Assembly (NCBI GenBank): GCA_948567375.1
Contig: OX419762.1
Coordinates: 32,555,465 to 32,619,464 of the forward strand
Length of the DNA: 64,000 nt
Direction of reading: 5' to 3'
DNA from: Lunularia cruciata
Lineage: Eukaryota > Streptophyta > Marchantiopsida > Lunulariales > Lunulariaceae
Notes under the pieces: generated by a model
Told to the model about the DNA's origin: nothing
Seen by the model: the letters and a program-made list of their open reading frames with translations, nothing else
Database searches by the model: none
Position numbers and translations under genes: made by a program
Shown here: positions 21,826 to 33,275 of the stretch, one piece after another
Layout of the letters: every line of letters begins with the position of its first letter
How positions within the stretch are numbered: the first letter of the stretch is position 1

Positions 21826-22060
21826 GAAGTATCAAAGGGTTTTGTTTGGATGAACAGAGAACTATTGAAGGGTTTTAGTTTTGTAAGGACAGAGAAGTAT
21901 TTGAGGGTTTTGGTTTGGAAGAACATAAAAGTATCAAAGGGTTTTAGTTTTGGAAAGACAAAGAAGTACCAAAGGGTTTTGGTTTGGAAGAACTGAGAAG
22001 TATTGAAGGGTTTTAGTTTTGGAAGGATAAAGAAGTATCAAAAGGAATCGGAGTGACCAA
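21826..22060 (+). repeat. About 34-bp tandem repeat, roughly 7 units
   Basis: Units of the type GAAGTATCAAAGGGTTTTGG start at 21,826, 21,859, 21,893, 21,927, 21,963, 21,997 and 22,031, spaced 33-36 bp apart. Alternating unit subtypes (GTTTTAGTTTTGG and GTTTTGGTTTGG) suggest a higher-order 68-bp repeat. The unit is not a multiple of 3, so it is unlikely to be a conserved protein repeat, although the frame KGFSFGKTKKYQ runs through it. Confidence 0.85.
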
Positions 22061-23320
22061 GAAGTATCAAAGGGCTTTTCTTTTTGAAGGACATAGAAAG
22101 ATGGGTGGAGTTTTGAGGGACAGGGAATGATCAAAGGAGTTTTGATGAATAGAGGAAGGAGTTTTGAGAAATAGAAAGTGCAGCAGAGAGTAAAAACCAT
22201 TGAGCAAGAATACTGGAAACAAGAAAAAAAGAAGAAGGAGGTTGTTGGGTTTTCTAAGGAGGAACAGACGAAGGTGGTTTTTGAGGAATCTAAAGTGCAA
22301 CAGAGAAAGAACCATCTTCCCTCCCAACAAGTTGGTTGACAGTCCGTGTTCCTTCACAAGAACAGCTGACATTTGCAAGGTGTTTGATCAGCCTTTTAGA
22401 CTTTTCACTGCTAGAAGAATTGTGTCTAATTTTTGCTATTTCAGCTGATATTTCAATTTTGGTATAGGAAGTTAGATCAGTTTTGGCAGTTGTTTTTAAA
22501 TGCCAAGTCACACACCTATTTAAGGTTGATACTCAAAGTACTTCATCCTCAATTGGAGTATTTGGTGGATTAGTGAAAAGACTTTAAGTCCCTTGTCATT
22601 TTATGAATTTCTTCAAAGTATGTATTCCTTGCATCTAAATTTATGTAGTGGTGGATAATCTCAATAAGAGTTGCACTTTGTTATGTGTGTTTGAACCTTA
22701 GTGAAGTTTTGCAATCATTTGGTAAAAATGCCTTGTTAGAATGTTTTATTTGGTACTATTGCAATTGGCCTAAGTGAAGAATGTGAGGAATAGGGATTTT
22801 AAAGTTTTTGGGTTATTTAGAGGTTAATGGCTTGAGGAAAGGATAGAAAATTATTACTCCAAAGTAAATGTCAATGGTAGCTTTGGAAGGAGAGGACTCT
22901 TCTATTCTTTGTGCCTTGATATGAGTAGGTTAGAACATAATATATTTGGAAGACTTCTAAGATACCTTCACAAGAAATTGACACTAATGAACTGAAATAT
23001 CAATTTCTAGTATGACCTTGGATTTAAACTTGTAGATGTGAGTGATTTCTTTTTCTCAAATTTACAATGAAGCCTTTACGGTGCCCTCGTACTCTTTTTT
23101 TGACCAAAGAGGTTAAAGAAGTAAGAGTAACAAACTAAAGAGGTGATATTTAATTTTGTTTGATTCATTTCTATGTAGTATCTTTGACGGAACAATATAT
23201 TACTTGCTAGAATGCTAAAACTTCATGTTTGGTGAGTTATGACATGGAGCAAGAAGACAATCTGGAACTAGTGGATCTTGGCCATAATTGGAAAAGAAGG
23301 AAGAGAATGTGGTACTTGCT
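22061..23320. other. Unassigned stretch, possibly an LTR
   Basis: No coding similarity. CCTATTTAAGG near 22,513 could be a TATA-like LTR promoter by analogy with others in the window. The rest is AT-rich with no recognised feature. Confidence 0.3.
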
Positions 23321-23329
23321 TGGAATTTA

Positions 23330-24607
23330 TAGGTAAATTAGGCAACCATTAGACAAGTTTCTCAATTGGTCTGATCAACATTGACAAAGGCATGTAGGAT
23401 GTCTTCCAAAGTGTAATTGGCTTGTTTGGCCTGCCCATCAATTTGAGGATGAAATGCCATAGATAAGGCAAGCCTAGTGCTAAGTAGCTTCAAGAGTTCT
23501 TGCCAAAACTTACTAGTAAGTCAAGGATCACAATCAAAGATAAGAATCCTATGGTGTTTGAAGATAGTGTTGAAGTAAATTTGGGTCAACATTGGAGCAT
23601 CCACTATATCCATGATAGATGCCAAAATGAATTTTCTTGTTGAGCTTATCAACAAGAGCTAAGATTTTTGTATGAACTTGATCCATCTTTGGCAAGGATG
23701 TGATGAGATCAAGGCTCACATGTTCCAATTGGCCAAACAGAATGGGGAGTGGTTTGATTAGTACACTCAGGTTTTTGGTTGGTGGCTTTGTTACATTGGA
23801 AATTCTCATAAGATTGGACAAATTCTCAAACCTCTTTTGACATATTTGGTCACCATCCATAGTGTTGTAGAGTACTCAAGATCTTGCTCACCTCCATGTG
23901 ACCAACAATTGGTAAGTTGAAGTTGCAACAATCATAGATCTCCCATAATGGGAAAATAGATTTGGTTATTGCAAAATAAAAGTCAATCTATGATTGAAAA
24001 GGTGTTGTACTCCTTATAATGACGAGACTAATTTCTCAAGATCAAGTAAGGGCCTTATTGCAAGGAAGTCTTGAACCTTGTGTATACCTTTGAGTTTTTC
24101 AAAATCATGGTGATTATTTTTAACATGGGAGATTCAAGAAGAATCTTCAAATCATTTCATCATGATAGCACATTTGCGATGACATGGAACTTGCCACATT
24201 TTTACTCAAGCATGATATCAAACAAAAATAGTTGTCCCACCCATTGATGATGCCAAATCTAAATATGTTCCAAACAAAAGGTAGGCAATAAGGGTTTGTG
24301 GTCCATTCACATTATCACTTGTGTATCAAAGAGGTAATATCTCCATATCTTTATGACATACATCATTCCAATTTTTTCTTGATCTTTAGCAAAATAATTT
24401 CTTTCTACTATGTTTAGTAGGAAAGAAATAAAGGCAATGGGATGTAAACCATTTGGAAATTTTTGCTGTAACATAACTCCCAATGGCAAAGTTAGAAGTA
24501 TCAAATCATATGGTTGGAGGATGGTGAAGACATATGTACTTAAGTTTCTTGAATGCTTCTTCTTGTTTGTTTTTCCAATTGAAGATTATTGCTTTCCCCA
24601 AGTGATC
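23330..24607 (-). pseudogene. Chromovirus-like RNase H and integrase fragment
   Basis: On the minus strand, 24,607-24,307 gives the RT/RNase H junction (WKNKQEEAFKKLK, FAIG, FPNGLHPIAFIS, NYFAKDQEK, IWRYYL). 23,860-23,549 gives integrase (LEHVSLDLITSLPKMDQVHT, ALVDKLNKKIHF). 23,545-23,330 continues with SKFW-like and FHPQTDGQ-type blocks with stops. Closest in style to the element at 52,750-56,600. The fragment ends where the LTR of element B begins. Confidence 0.7.
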
Positions 24608-25288
24608 TATGAGCCGTATTGTCTCTCACTCAAGATGAACCTTTGTTGGCTATTATGGTAGTGCACCATGGACTAAGAAGGCAAGGAACCCCAACTCCAT
24701 CATACTACTCCAAGGCAAACACTCCAAGACTCACACCATTTTTCACTAGAGAATCCAATGAGAGAGAGATACCTGCAAATGAAAGGATGATGAGTACCTC
24801 CTCAACCCTAATCTATATAATTGTGAAATAGTTATGCACCAAAGTTACTAATTATTGGAGTAACTCAAGTTACTAGGCTTAAAGTCAAATAAAGTCAAAA
24901 TTCTAAAGGAATATCTATACTCATGAGAATATTCTCCTAAGCATGTGGTCTTATCTTGATCCAACCACTAAGTCAAGGATTCTTTCACATGGGCTATCCT
25001 TGAACAAGAGAAGAATCTGAAGCAAAAAGTCCAAGAGTTCCCAACTCTTTCCTCAAAGCCAAACACATAGGAATAATACGAAGTAAATACACTAGAATTC
25101 AAAATGGTGGTGCTCATCTTTTCCACCTCCTCTAAAGTAAGTTCTCCTCTCTCTTAGCTATGACTAACTTTAGCTAATCATGACTATTGCAGAACCATCC
25201 TTCATCTCTGTGTAACTAATATCTCCCAATACTTATAATATCAAAATAAATATCACAATAGCACATACATGTATAATTGGGTGTTACA
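24608..25288 (-). mobile_element. 3' LTR of Ty3 element B
   Basis: Reverse complement of the 26,151-26,829 and 33,276-33,966 LTRs, about 681 bp, reading TGTAACACC... at 25,288 to ...CGGCTCATA at 24,608. It adjoins the end of the minus-strand pol, which carries the same TCCATGGGTAAA sequence before the LTR as in element A. Confidence 0.8.
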
Positions 25289-26150
25289 TTTACCCATGGA
25301 TTAAGATTTCACTTTGTCATCTTAGTGAAGGTATCTCTACCTTCTATGATACATCCTCAACTTATCATGGTTAATCCTATCAAACAATCTTCCTCCCAAC
25401 TCCTTGAGATCATAGGAGTAATTGCCCCACACCTTCTCCACTATGAAAGATCCAAAGTACTGAGGCAAAAACTTATTTTGCACTCTCTTGAATTAAATAG
25501 AATCAAACAACATTACACAATCACCTTCTTTGAAGAGCTCTATCTTCTTCTTTCCTTGCCTTTTGTCATATCTATACTTTTGTTTCCTTTGGGCTTGCTC
25601 TACTCAAACTACTCTTACCTCCTCCAATTCCATGAGTTGATTGTTCCTTGACTTCTTTACATCACCTCCTTGTGCTTTCTTCCATCTCCTATGAATGCTT
25701 TGGAAAAGAGGAAGATCAAAGTGAATAGGTAAGGTAGACTCAATACCATATCCCAAATGAAATAGAGAATATCTGGTGGTAGTCTTCATAGTTGTCCTAC
25801 ACTTCCACAAAACCGCATGAATCTTCTTGTCCAAATGATGTTTAGCTCCTTCCATTTTGCATCTTTGGCCAACATCATGCACAAAGTCTGATTTGTTCTC
25901 CCTTCCAAGTCATTGGAGCTTGGCTTATAGGATGTAGTTACTCTTTGTGTGATAAAGAAATGTCATAGCATGGTAGTAGTGATTCTTCTTGTAAACTCTC
26001 TTACTCTGTCAGATACCAACTCCAAAGGGCACCCAAACCTAGTGATAATGTGTTCATAAAGAAATCTACCAACTTCACCTTCACTCTTGTCCCTCAATGG
26101 TCTAGCCTCAATCCACTTGGTAAGAATTATCAATTACTACTACAATGTAC
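25289..26150 (-). pseudogene. Integrase C-terminal part of element B
   Basis: 25,882-25,604 reads KMEGAKHHLDKKIHAVLWKCRT, then FQSIHRRWKKAQGG, which is the integrase C-terminal region as in element A. It is cut at 26,150 in the segment corresponding to YIVVVTDY by insertion of element A. The rest of this integrase is found at 33,967 onward. Confidence 0.75.
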
Positions 26151-26829
26151 TATAACAACCATTTGTGCATGTGTGTGGTATTGTGATATTTAGCTTGGTA
26201 TTACAAGTACTTGAGAGATATTATTTATATAGAGAGAAAGGATGGTTCTATATTGTCATGATTAGCTAGAGTTAGTCATAGCTAAGATAGAGGGGACCTA
26301 ACTTTAGAAGAAATGGAAAAGATGAGCACCACTATTTTGGATTCTAATGTGTTGACTTGGTATTATTCCTAGATGTTTGGCTTTGAGGAAATAGTTGAGA
26401 ACTCTTGGGCCTACAAGCCTTTTTGTTTTGGATTCTTCTATAGTCCAAGTGAAGGAATCATTGACTTAGTGGGTGGGTCAAGATAAAATCACATGCTAGT
26501 GGAATATGCCCATGTGAATGGATATTCCTTTCTACTTTTTGATTTTACTTGACTTTTAGTCAAATAACTTGAGTTACTATGGTAATAAGTAACTTTGATG
26601 CGTAACTATTTCAAAATTATATAAACAAGTGTTGAGGAGGTACTCATTATCCTTTCATTTGCAACTATCTCTCTCTCATTGAGTTCTCTAGTGAGCAATG
26701 TCTTGAGTCTTGGAGCGTTAGCCTTGGAGGAGTACGATGGAGTTGGGGTTCTTTGCCTTCTTAGTCCATGGTGCACTACCATAATAACCATCAGAGGTTG
26801 ATCCTGAGTGAGAGACAGGCCGGTTCACA
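26151..26829 (+). repeat. 5' LTR of element A
   Basis: 679 bp, TATAACAACC... (TG mutated to TA) to ...CGGTTCACA. Next comes TTTTTGGTTCTATTGTTGGGA, a plausible primer binding region. It is collinear with the 3' LTR with scattered substitutions. Confidence 0.85.
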
Positions 26830-28397
26830 TTTTTGGTTCTATTGTTGGGACCTCTCTAGAAGGCAAGATAATGTTCTGCGTATAATTTTATATTAGACAT
26901 AAAGAGGCTATGAGAGCTCACTTGGAGAGAACTTTAGGGGAAGAGAGGGCTGAACTTATGTTAGAGAATTTTTACCCATTTTTATACCCTGTAGTTCATT
27001 TTGATATCTTTGAGGTGATTTTGAACATCTTGTTCACTTGAGAGGATTTGGAGAGATTGTGTGAGGTGGATAGCTGATTTTGGGGATTAAGGTGATTTTG
27101 GGCAAAATCTCAAGTTTGGGATCTGGACTTGAAATTTCTACACATGATACTTAGGTTATTTTCCAGTTATCACACTTAAAATTATTGTGAGAGCTGCTAT
27201 GCACACTGGGCTAGAATTTTTATAAGTTGATAGGGTAAATTGCTCCTACAATTGCATGCTCTCTGGAAAATTGTATAGATTCTACCGTTTCTTCAATTTT
27301 TTGTGGATTGTGGTGAAATTTTTTTAGAAAATTCAGTGCATTGTATCCTACTTGCTGAAACAAAAGCTAGACATATATCATTCTTGAGCAGAGAGTAATA
27401 AGTTTTTAAAGTGAGGGGGTGGTTTTCAGACCAAATCTGAAATATGTGTGCTGAATAGAAAGGTGCCAGGGCCAAATAGCTTGATAAAAAGATCTTAAAT
27501 TTTGCAAGGAGGAATGTCTTGGAGTTTTGAGCAAGTGTGAGAAATTTCAGATGACTTTAAGATACCATTTCTGAGATTTTATTGATATTGTGAGAAAGGT
27601 CAATTCTGCAGAGTTTAAATTTCATGCATGAGGAGTGTGGGGGCAACAAAAAGCATATTTGAGTGTTTAGACTCATCTTGGGAACATGGAGGGTCACCAA
27701 GAGTGAAAATTGAGGCTATGCAAGGTTCCCCAAGGTTTTGAGGTGATTGTAGAGGGAATCTGAGGAGAAGAGAGTTTAGAATAGAATTTGAAGAGAGTGT
27801 TGAGAGGATCCAAAACCTACACCATTTGGAGGAAAGAGTGAGTCTAAGTGTTTTCTAAGTGGAGAGAAGGGACATGGGGCAAGTTCATATCCATTGACCT
27901 TTGAGAGCAAGAGATTTTGGGAAAGGAGAGGATTACTTGATTTGGGTTTAGCATGTTGAACCTTCTTCACCAAGATTAGGAGGGAGAAGATCTAAGACCA
28001 AGGAGTTATGTGAGGTTTGTGGAGTGGAAGGACTTCCAAAAGGACATGAATGTATGGAGTAAAAGCACTTTTGGAGACTTTGGTGAAGGATCTTGGAGAG
28101 AGTCTTAGTACAACTATAGAAATACTACCACTTTCATTAGCTAGTTCTCAAGATGAGTGATGGAGATAATCTTTCAACTTATATATAAACTATCCATGAG
28201 AGTTAGATTAATATGCACTTTAGGATTTGATGTTGCTATAGAAATCTTGGAGCAACCTAAACCTTTTGTGTTCCCTAGAGTGGATTATTCTTAGATGGTC
28301 TTAGTCATTTATATAATTTCTTAGTTATAGAGTGAAGAAATAAAAGAGAAAAAGAAAAAGAAAAATTGAGAGAAAAGAAAGATAATGAGGAGTTAAG
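26830..28397 (+). other. Leader of element A
   Basis: About 1.57 kb between the 5' LTR and gag has no recognisable coding region. The last 80 bp is a purine-rich run (AAAAGAGAAAAAGAAAAAG) just before the gag start. The same leader end is seen inverted at 38,663-38,845 in element B. Confidence 0.5.
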
Positions 28398-29201
28398 ATG
28401 GAGAAACTTCCGGTTTTCTTTGGCAAGGATGGAGAAGATATGGAGGCCTTTGTGCGAGACTTCAAGAGAGCTTGCATAAGAAACAATGAGAGGAGGAAGA
28501 ATGAATGGGCCTCATTATTACCAGAATTCCTTGAGGATGTAGCACTTACATGTTATGAGTATGAATACCAAAAGAGAGAGCAAAGAGATGGAGAAGAAGA
28601 GTCTTGGGAGAGTTTGACTGCAGCACTCATTGAGAACTTTCTTCCAAATGAGAGTTATGAGAGATTGATGAGTGAGGTTACCGTTCTCAAACAACAAGAT
28701 GGAGAGAAAGTGAGAGTCTATGTGAAAAGAGAGGAAAAGTTAAAGTCCATATTTCGCATAATGTTGAGGAAGGGTGGGGATGATATGGAGACTACTATGA
28801 TTGGCATAGGGGCCATGCTCGCCAAGAATTTTGTGGGAGGGTTGAGACCACAAATAAGAAGCAAGGTGAGATATGAGAAACCTTCTTCCAAGGTTGAAGC
28901 TATCAAGATTGCAATTCGTATGGAGGAGAGTTTGGAAGGAGATGAGAGTGATTTGGTGGTGAAGGAGGTTGTGCATTTTCCTCAAGGCTACAAGTATGGT
29001 GGAACTTCTGATACTTTGGTGGCAAGGGTTGCACCACAAATAGTAGTTGCTCCAGTTCTTGCACCTCAACCAAAGAATCCACTTCAAACCATCACAGAAC
29101 AACTTGCAAATCTCAAGATCAATGTGGTGCAATTATCAGAGAAGAGAGAGGAGGATCAGAATGTAGGGAGAGGGCCTAGGAGCTATAGAAACTATCCATA
29201 A
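28398..29201 (+). CDS. gag (capsid) of element A
   Basis: 267 codons open from MEKLPVFFGKDGEDMEAF. Retrotrans_gag-type core with EEESWESLTAALIENF and RLMSEVTVLKQQDGEKVRVY, then a proline-rich tail. The start is supported by the homologous gag of element B at 38,662 (minus), which begins MEKLS-FFFGKDGED. The stop after SYRNYP is probably a mutation, because nucleocapsid-like sequence with an intact CX2CX4HX4C knuckle (CFGCGGRVHIQRNC, 29,242-29,283) follows in a neighbouring frame. Particle-forming protein by family. Confidence 0.8.
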   Translation: MEKLPVFFGKDGEDMEAFVRDFKRACIRNNERRKNEWASLLPEFLEDVALTCYEYEYQKREQRDGEEESWESLTAALIENFLPNESYERLMSEVTVLKQQDGEKVRVYVKREEKLKSIFRIMLRKGGDDMETTMIGIGAMLAKNFVGGLRPQIRSKVRYEKPSSKVEAIKIAIRMEESLEGDESDLVVKEVVHFPQGYKYGGTSDTLVARVAPQIVVAPVLAPQPKNPLQTITEQLANLKINVVQLSEKREEDQNVGRGPRSYRNYP

Positions 29202-29241
29202 AGAGGAGGCCAACCAGCCCAACAATTTCAATGATAGAAAT

Positions 29242-29715
29242 TGTTTTGGTTGTGGAGGGAGAGTACATATCCAAAGAAATTGCCCAAATTCCACTTACCA
29301 TGGAGGAAGGTGTTATGAGAGAGCCAACAGAGGGAAAGAGGGAGGAAGTGAAACCCAAGTGGCTCCTAATTCAAACAAAGGTAAGGGGATAACATCCAAA
29401 GATGTGGTTGAGAGCAAGTATGAGAAGGGAGAGTGCTCAAACTCCAAGGGTCTTAATTTGGAGCTCATAGCACAAGAGAAGAAGAGCGCTCATTTTGCAG
29501 AGGATGTTCACTCTTCTCAAAGATTTACTCCAAGCAAGGATACTCTTATGGCTACTAGGAGCACTCGCACCTCAATACCATCAACAACAAAGACTCCAAG
29601 GAAGAAGTTGGGGATGGAGGACTTCTTGATTTCAAAGCAACAATGGAACTACAATGTGTTGGAGGATGTTAGTAGTCACAAGGTTAACATCACAATGGGC
29701 CAATTAATTGCTTGA
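29242..29715 (+). pseudogene. Nucleocapsid and gag-protease linker of element A
   Basis: An intact zinc knuckle lies at 29,242-29,283. An open 118-codon linker follows (29,359-29,715), rich in Ser/Lys/Thr with MEDFLISKQQWNYNVLEDV. It is out of frame with the gag ORF. The stop after QLIA at 29,713-29,715 is followed by the protease frame, which overlaps by a few bases. Confidence 0.65.
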
Positions 29716-30194
29716 ATCATGCTTTGAGAAAGGAGCTTAGAGGTGGTTTTAGTTCTACAAGGAGCAAGAGGAAGAAGAAGGGAAAAGCTCTAGTATCAAT
29801 GGGTGTGGTGGATGCCAAGCCAACACCATGGAAGGCTTGTGAATATGCCTCTAAGATTGATATGAGAGTGAATGGTCACAACCTCAAGGATGTATTCGTT
29901 GATGGAGGGTTTAGTGAATGCCATGTCAGAAAGGTGAAGGCCATGTCAGAATCAATAGTGAATGCCATGTCAGAAAGGTTGATGAAGAAGTTGGGTATGG
30001 TACCCTCAAGACCTTCAACATTTGTGGTGAGCATGGCAAACAAACAGCAAGTTCAACTAGTAGGGGTGATGGATAAGGTGGTAGTTTCAATTATGGGAGT
30101 TCAAAATCTTATGACTTTCCAAGTCTTGAAGGATTCAAGCTATGACTTACTTCTTGGGAGGCCATGGTTGAGAGCAGCACACACAATGGATTGA
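29712..30194 (+). CDS. Aspartic protease region of element A
   Basis: 160 codons. FVDGGFSE supplies the catalytic Asp in a DGG form, and the second box is YDLLLGRPWLRAAH. Between them a short internal duplication is visible: GTGAATGCCATGTCAGAAAGGT occurs near 29,912 and again near 29,960, so that MSE repeats and the flap region is lengthened. Because of this insertion a working protease is unlikely. The family role is polyprotein processing. Confidence 0.65.
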   Translation: MNHALRKELRGGFSSTRSKRKKKGKALVSMGVVDAKPTPWKACEYASKIDMRVNGHNLKDVFVDGGFSECHVRKVKAMSESIVNAMSERLMKKLGMVPSRPSTFVVSMANKQQVQLVGVMDKVVVSIMGVQNLMTFQVLKDSSYDLLLGRPWLRAAHTMD

Positions 30195-30570
30195 TGGCAC
30201 AAAGGGTACTTGAGAATTGGGCTATCAAAACATAGAATCACAATTCATGTGACTAACACGACCAACACTTCACATTCAAATACACCATCTTTTGATATTG
30301 GGAATCAGATTCTGAGAAGGAGCTTCAGGTGTGGACACAAGCATGGAGGAGTAGACTTCCACGGAAGAGGATGAATTTGAATCGGATTTAGATGTGTATC
30401 CCTTGTGTGCTATGGATTTTGCACCTAAGCCAGAGGTTTTGAAAGACCCAGATAAATCACCATTGACACTTGAGGAGGTAGAGAGAAGGTTAGCTACCCT
30501 CAAGTATGGCCCAAATGTTACCAAGGAGGAGAAGGTGAGATTTGAGTAGATTTTCTGCAAGTTCATCCTT

Positions 30571-31377
30571 GTGTTTGCTTTCAGTTACAAGGATTTGAAA
30601 GAAGTCCCCTTGGAGGATCACAAGATAGAGGTGGAGTCACATGCAAGACCAATCCACCAAAAACAACGTTGCATTAGCCCACCAATATCTTTGGTTGTGA
30701 AAGAGGAGATTGATAAGCTCAAGGAGGCCGGATTTATTTTTGAGGTGGAGAATTCAGAATGGTAAGCTTTGGGTTTGTGTGGATTACAAGAAGCTCAATG
30801 TTATTACCAAGAAAGACTACTATCCATTGCCATTCATTGATGAGATCTTGGAGGAGGTTGTAGATCATGAGAGGTACAATTTTGGAGATGGTTATAGTAG
30901 ATATAACCAAATCAAGATTGCACCACAACATCAACAACTCACCACATTCATCACACCTTGGAGAACTTACGCTTTCAAGGTCGTGCCTTTTGGGCTTTGC
31001 AATGCTCCAGCCACATTCCAACGGTTCATGAATAAGGTATTTAAACCTTTCATGGGAAATTTGTGAGAGACTTCATTGATAACTTTTGTGTGTATGGGAG
31101 CAAGGAGGAGCACTTTGAGCACCTTATCAAGGTCTTGCAATGCTTGAATGAAGCAAATGCATCACTCAACCCAGAGAAGTGCATTTTTGGATGTATAGAA
31201 GGTCTACTTTTGGGGCACATCATCTCCAAGGATGGAATAGCAGTTGATCCTAAGAAGGTGAGGAAAATCTCAGACCTTCCATCCCCTTCAAGCTTGAGAA
31301 AGTTACACCAATTTTTGGGGATGATTGGATACTATAGGAGGTTCATCTTCTCATTTCCAACAAGGCTTATGCATTGA
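30571..31377 (+). pseudogene. Reverse transcriptase of element A
   Basis: Three overlapping open pieces (30,571-30,765; 30,710-31,066; 31,063-31,377) cover the RT: VCVDYKKLNVITKKDYYPLPFIDEIL, TPWRTYAFKVVPFGLCNAPATFQRFM, and GHIISKDGIAVDPKKV with FLGMIGYYRRFI. The catalytic box reads FIDNFCVYG, so the second Asp of the F-I-D-D motif is Asn. Two frameshifts and this change indicate loss of activity. Confidence 0.8.
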
Positions 31378-32960
31378 CCATCTACATGAAGAAGGGTGTA
31401 GATTACATGGTGATTTTGGAGGACAAGGAGGCTCTCAAAGCTGTTGAGGAGCTCAAGCAATCCCTTGTTGTAGCTCTAATTCTTGCAAAACCTGATTGGA
31501 GTAAGCCTTTCATCCTCTACACTAATGCTTTTAATGTAGCTATAGGATGCACTCTTAGTCAATTAGACCAAGATGGGCATGATCATCCAATAGCTTATGC
31601 TAGTAGGCAGATGGTTTCAGCAGAAAAGAACTATTCAGTCATGGAGAGAGAAGGGCTGGCACTGATCTTTGGTCTCAAGAAGTTTAGACACTTCTTGATT
31701 GGAGGGAAATCCACCATTGTCACGGATCACAAGGCTTTAAAGTACATCTTCAACAAGCCTAATGTTGAAGGAAGACTAGCAAGGTGGATGATACTTGTGT
31801 CTGAGTATGACTACACCATTGAGGATAGGCCAGGAAAGAAACATGCAAATGGTAATTTGTTATCTAGAGCCTATGATCATGATGGAGATGACCCAGTGGA
31901 TGATTCCTTCCCGGATGAGGAGCTCATGACAATCTCAGTCATTCAAGAGGTTCCAATGGAGTACAAGGAGATTGTGGATTTTGTGACAAGAGGTAACTAT
32001 CCAGAAGGGATGCATGCTAGGGAAAGGAAGGCCCTTGTAGCAAGATCTAGACCTTACACAATGGTGGAGGATATTCTTTTTCACCAAGGAGAAAATGGTC
32101 TACTTCAAAGAACAGTGGGTAAGGAAGATTCTATCCTACTTATAAAGGAGTTTCATGAAGGTTTAGTGAGTGGAGAGCACTTTGTAGGAAAGGTGACTGC
32201 TTTCAAGTTTCTAGACGCAGGTTACCATTGGAGAGAGATTTTCAAAGATTGTCTTGATTATTGCAAAACTTGTCATGTTTGTCAAGCTTTTGCTAGAAAG
32301 TCTACATCCACTCCACCACTTAGATCAATTTCATTGCTAGGACATTTTGAGAAGTGGGGAATTGATTTTGTAGGTCCTCTCAATAGAACCCCAAGGAACA
32401 ATTGGTATATTGTGGTAGTTACTGATTATCTTACCAAGTGGGTTGAGGCTAGACCATTGAGGGACAAGAATGAAGATGAAGTTGGTAGATTTCTCTATGA
32501 ACACATTATCACTAGGTTTGGATGCCCTTTGGAGTTGGTTTCTGATAGAGGAGGAGAGTTTACAAGAAGCATTACTACAGCCATGCTACAACATTTCTCT
32601 ATCACCCATAGAGTAACCACATCCTATAATCCAAATTTCAATGGCTTGGCTGAGAGAACCAATCAGACCTTGTGCATGATGTTAGCCAAAGATGCAGAAA
32701 TGGAGGGTGCTAAACATCATTGGGACAAGAGGATTCATGCAGTTTTGTGTGAGTATAGGACAACTGTGAAGACTTCCACCAGGTATTCTCCATTTCAATC
32801 GATATATGGTATTGAGTCTTCCTTACATATTCACTTTGATCTTCCTACCTTCCAAAGCATTTATAGGAGATTGAAGAAAGCACAAGGAGGTCATGCAGAG
32901 AAGTCAAGGAAGGAACAACTCATGGAGTTGGAAGAGGCAAGAGCAGTTGCTATGGTTTGA
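31374..32960 (+). CDS. RNase H and integrase of element A
   Basis: A 528-codon open frame, the longest in the window. RNase H (about residues 30-170): FILYTNAFNVAIG (first catalytic Asp is Asn), YSVMEREGLALIF, VTDHKALKYIF. Integrase zinc domain about 260-320 (HEGL...H...CKTCHVCQ). Catalytic core 325-450: WGIDFVGPL, VSDRGGEF and FNGLAERTNQ hold D, D and E. The C-terminal extension has FQSIYRRLKKAQGG. The integrase looks intact although RNase H and RT do not. It ends at a TGA that separates it from the 32,961 piece in the same frame. Confidence 0.85.
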   Translation: MTIYMKKGVDYMVILEDKEALKAVEELKQSLVVALILAKPDWSKPFILYTNAFNVAIGCTLSQLDQDGHDHPIAYASRQMVSAEKNYSVMEREGLALIFGLKKFRHFLIGGKSTIVTDHKALKYIFNKPNVEGRLARWMILVSEYDYTIEDRPGKKHANGNLLSRAYDHDGDDPVDDSFPDEELMTISVIQEVPMEYKEIVDFVTRGNYPEGMHARERKALVARSRPYTMVEDILFHQGENGLLQRTVGKEDSILLIKEFHEGLVSGEHFVGKVTAFKFLDAGYHWREIFKDCLDYCKTCHVCQAFARKSTSTPPLRSISLLGHFEKWGIDFVGPLNRTPRNNWYIVVVTDYLTKWVEARPLRDKNEDEVGRFLYEHIITRFGCPLELVSDRGGEFTRSITTAMLQHFSITHRVTTSYNPNFNGLAERTNQTLCMMLAKDAEMEGAKHHWDKRIHAVLCEYRTTVKTSTRYSPFQSIYGIESSLHIHFDLPTFQSIYRRLKKAQGGHAEKSRKEQLMELEEARAVAMV

Positions 32961-33263
32961 GTGAAACAAGCCCAAAGGAAACAAAAAGAGAGCTATGACA
33001 AGAGACAAGGCAAGAAGAAGGTGGAGCCTTTCAAAGAAGGTGATTGGGTAATGTTGTTTGATTCTATTCAATTCAAGAGTGTGCAAAAGAAGTTTTTGCC
33101 TAAGTACTTTGGACCTTTCATAGTGAAGAAGGTGTGGGGCAATTACACCTATGATCTCATGGATTTTGGAGGAAAACACTTTGATAGGATTAACCATGAT
33201 AAGTTGAAGATGTATCATGAAAGGCAGAGAGACCTTCACTTTGAGTACAAAGTGAAAACTTAG
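32961..33263 (+). CDS. Integrase C-terminal tail of element A
   Basis: 100 codons, in frame with the preceding integrase after a single TGA: KQAQRKQKESYDKRQGKKKVE, EGDWVMLFDS and LPKYFGPFIVKKV. This is the SH3-like (GPY/F) region of Ty3 integrases. No chromodomain follows. It ends 12 bp before the 3' LTR. Confidence 0.75.
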   Translation: MKQAQRKQKESYDKRQGKKKVEPFKEGDWVMLFDSIQFKSVQKKFLPKYFGPFIVKKVWGNYTYDLMDFGGKHFDRINHDKLKMYHERQRDLHFEYKVKT

Positions 33264-33275
33264 TCCATGGGTAAA

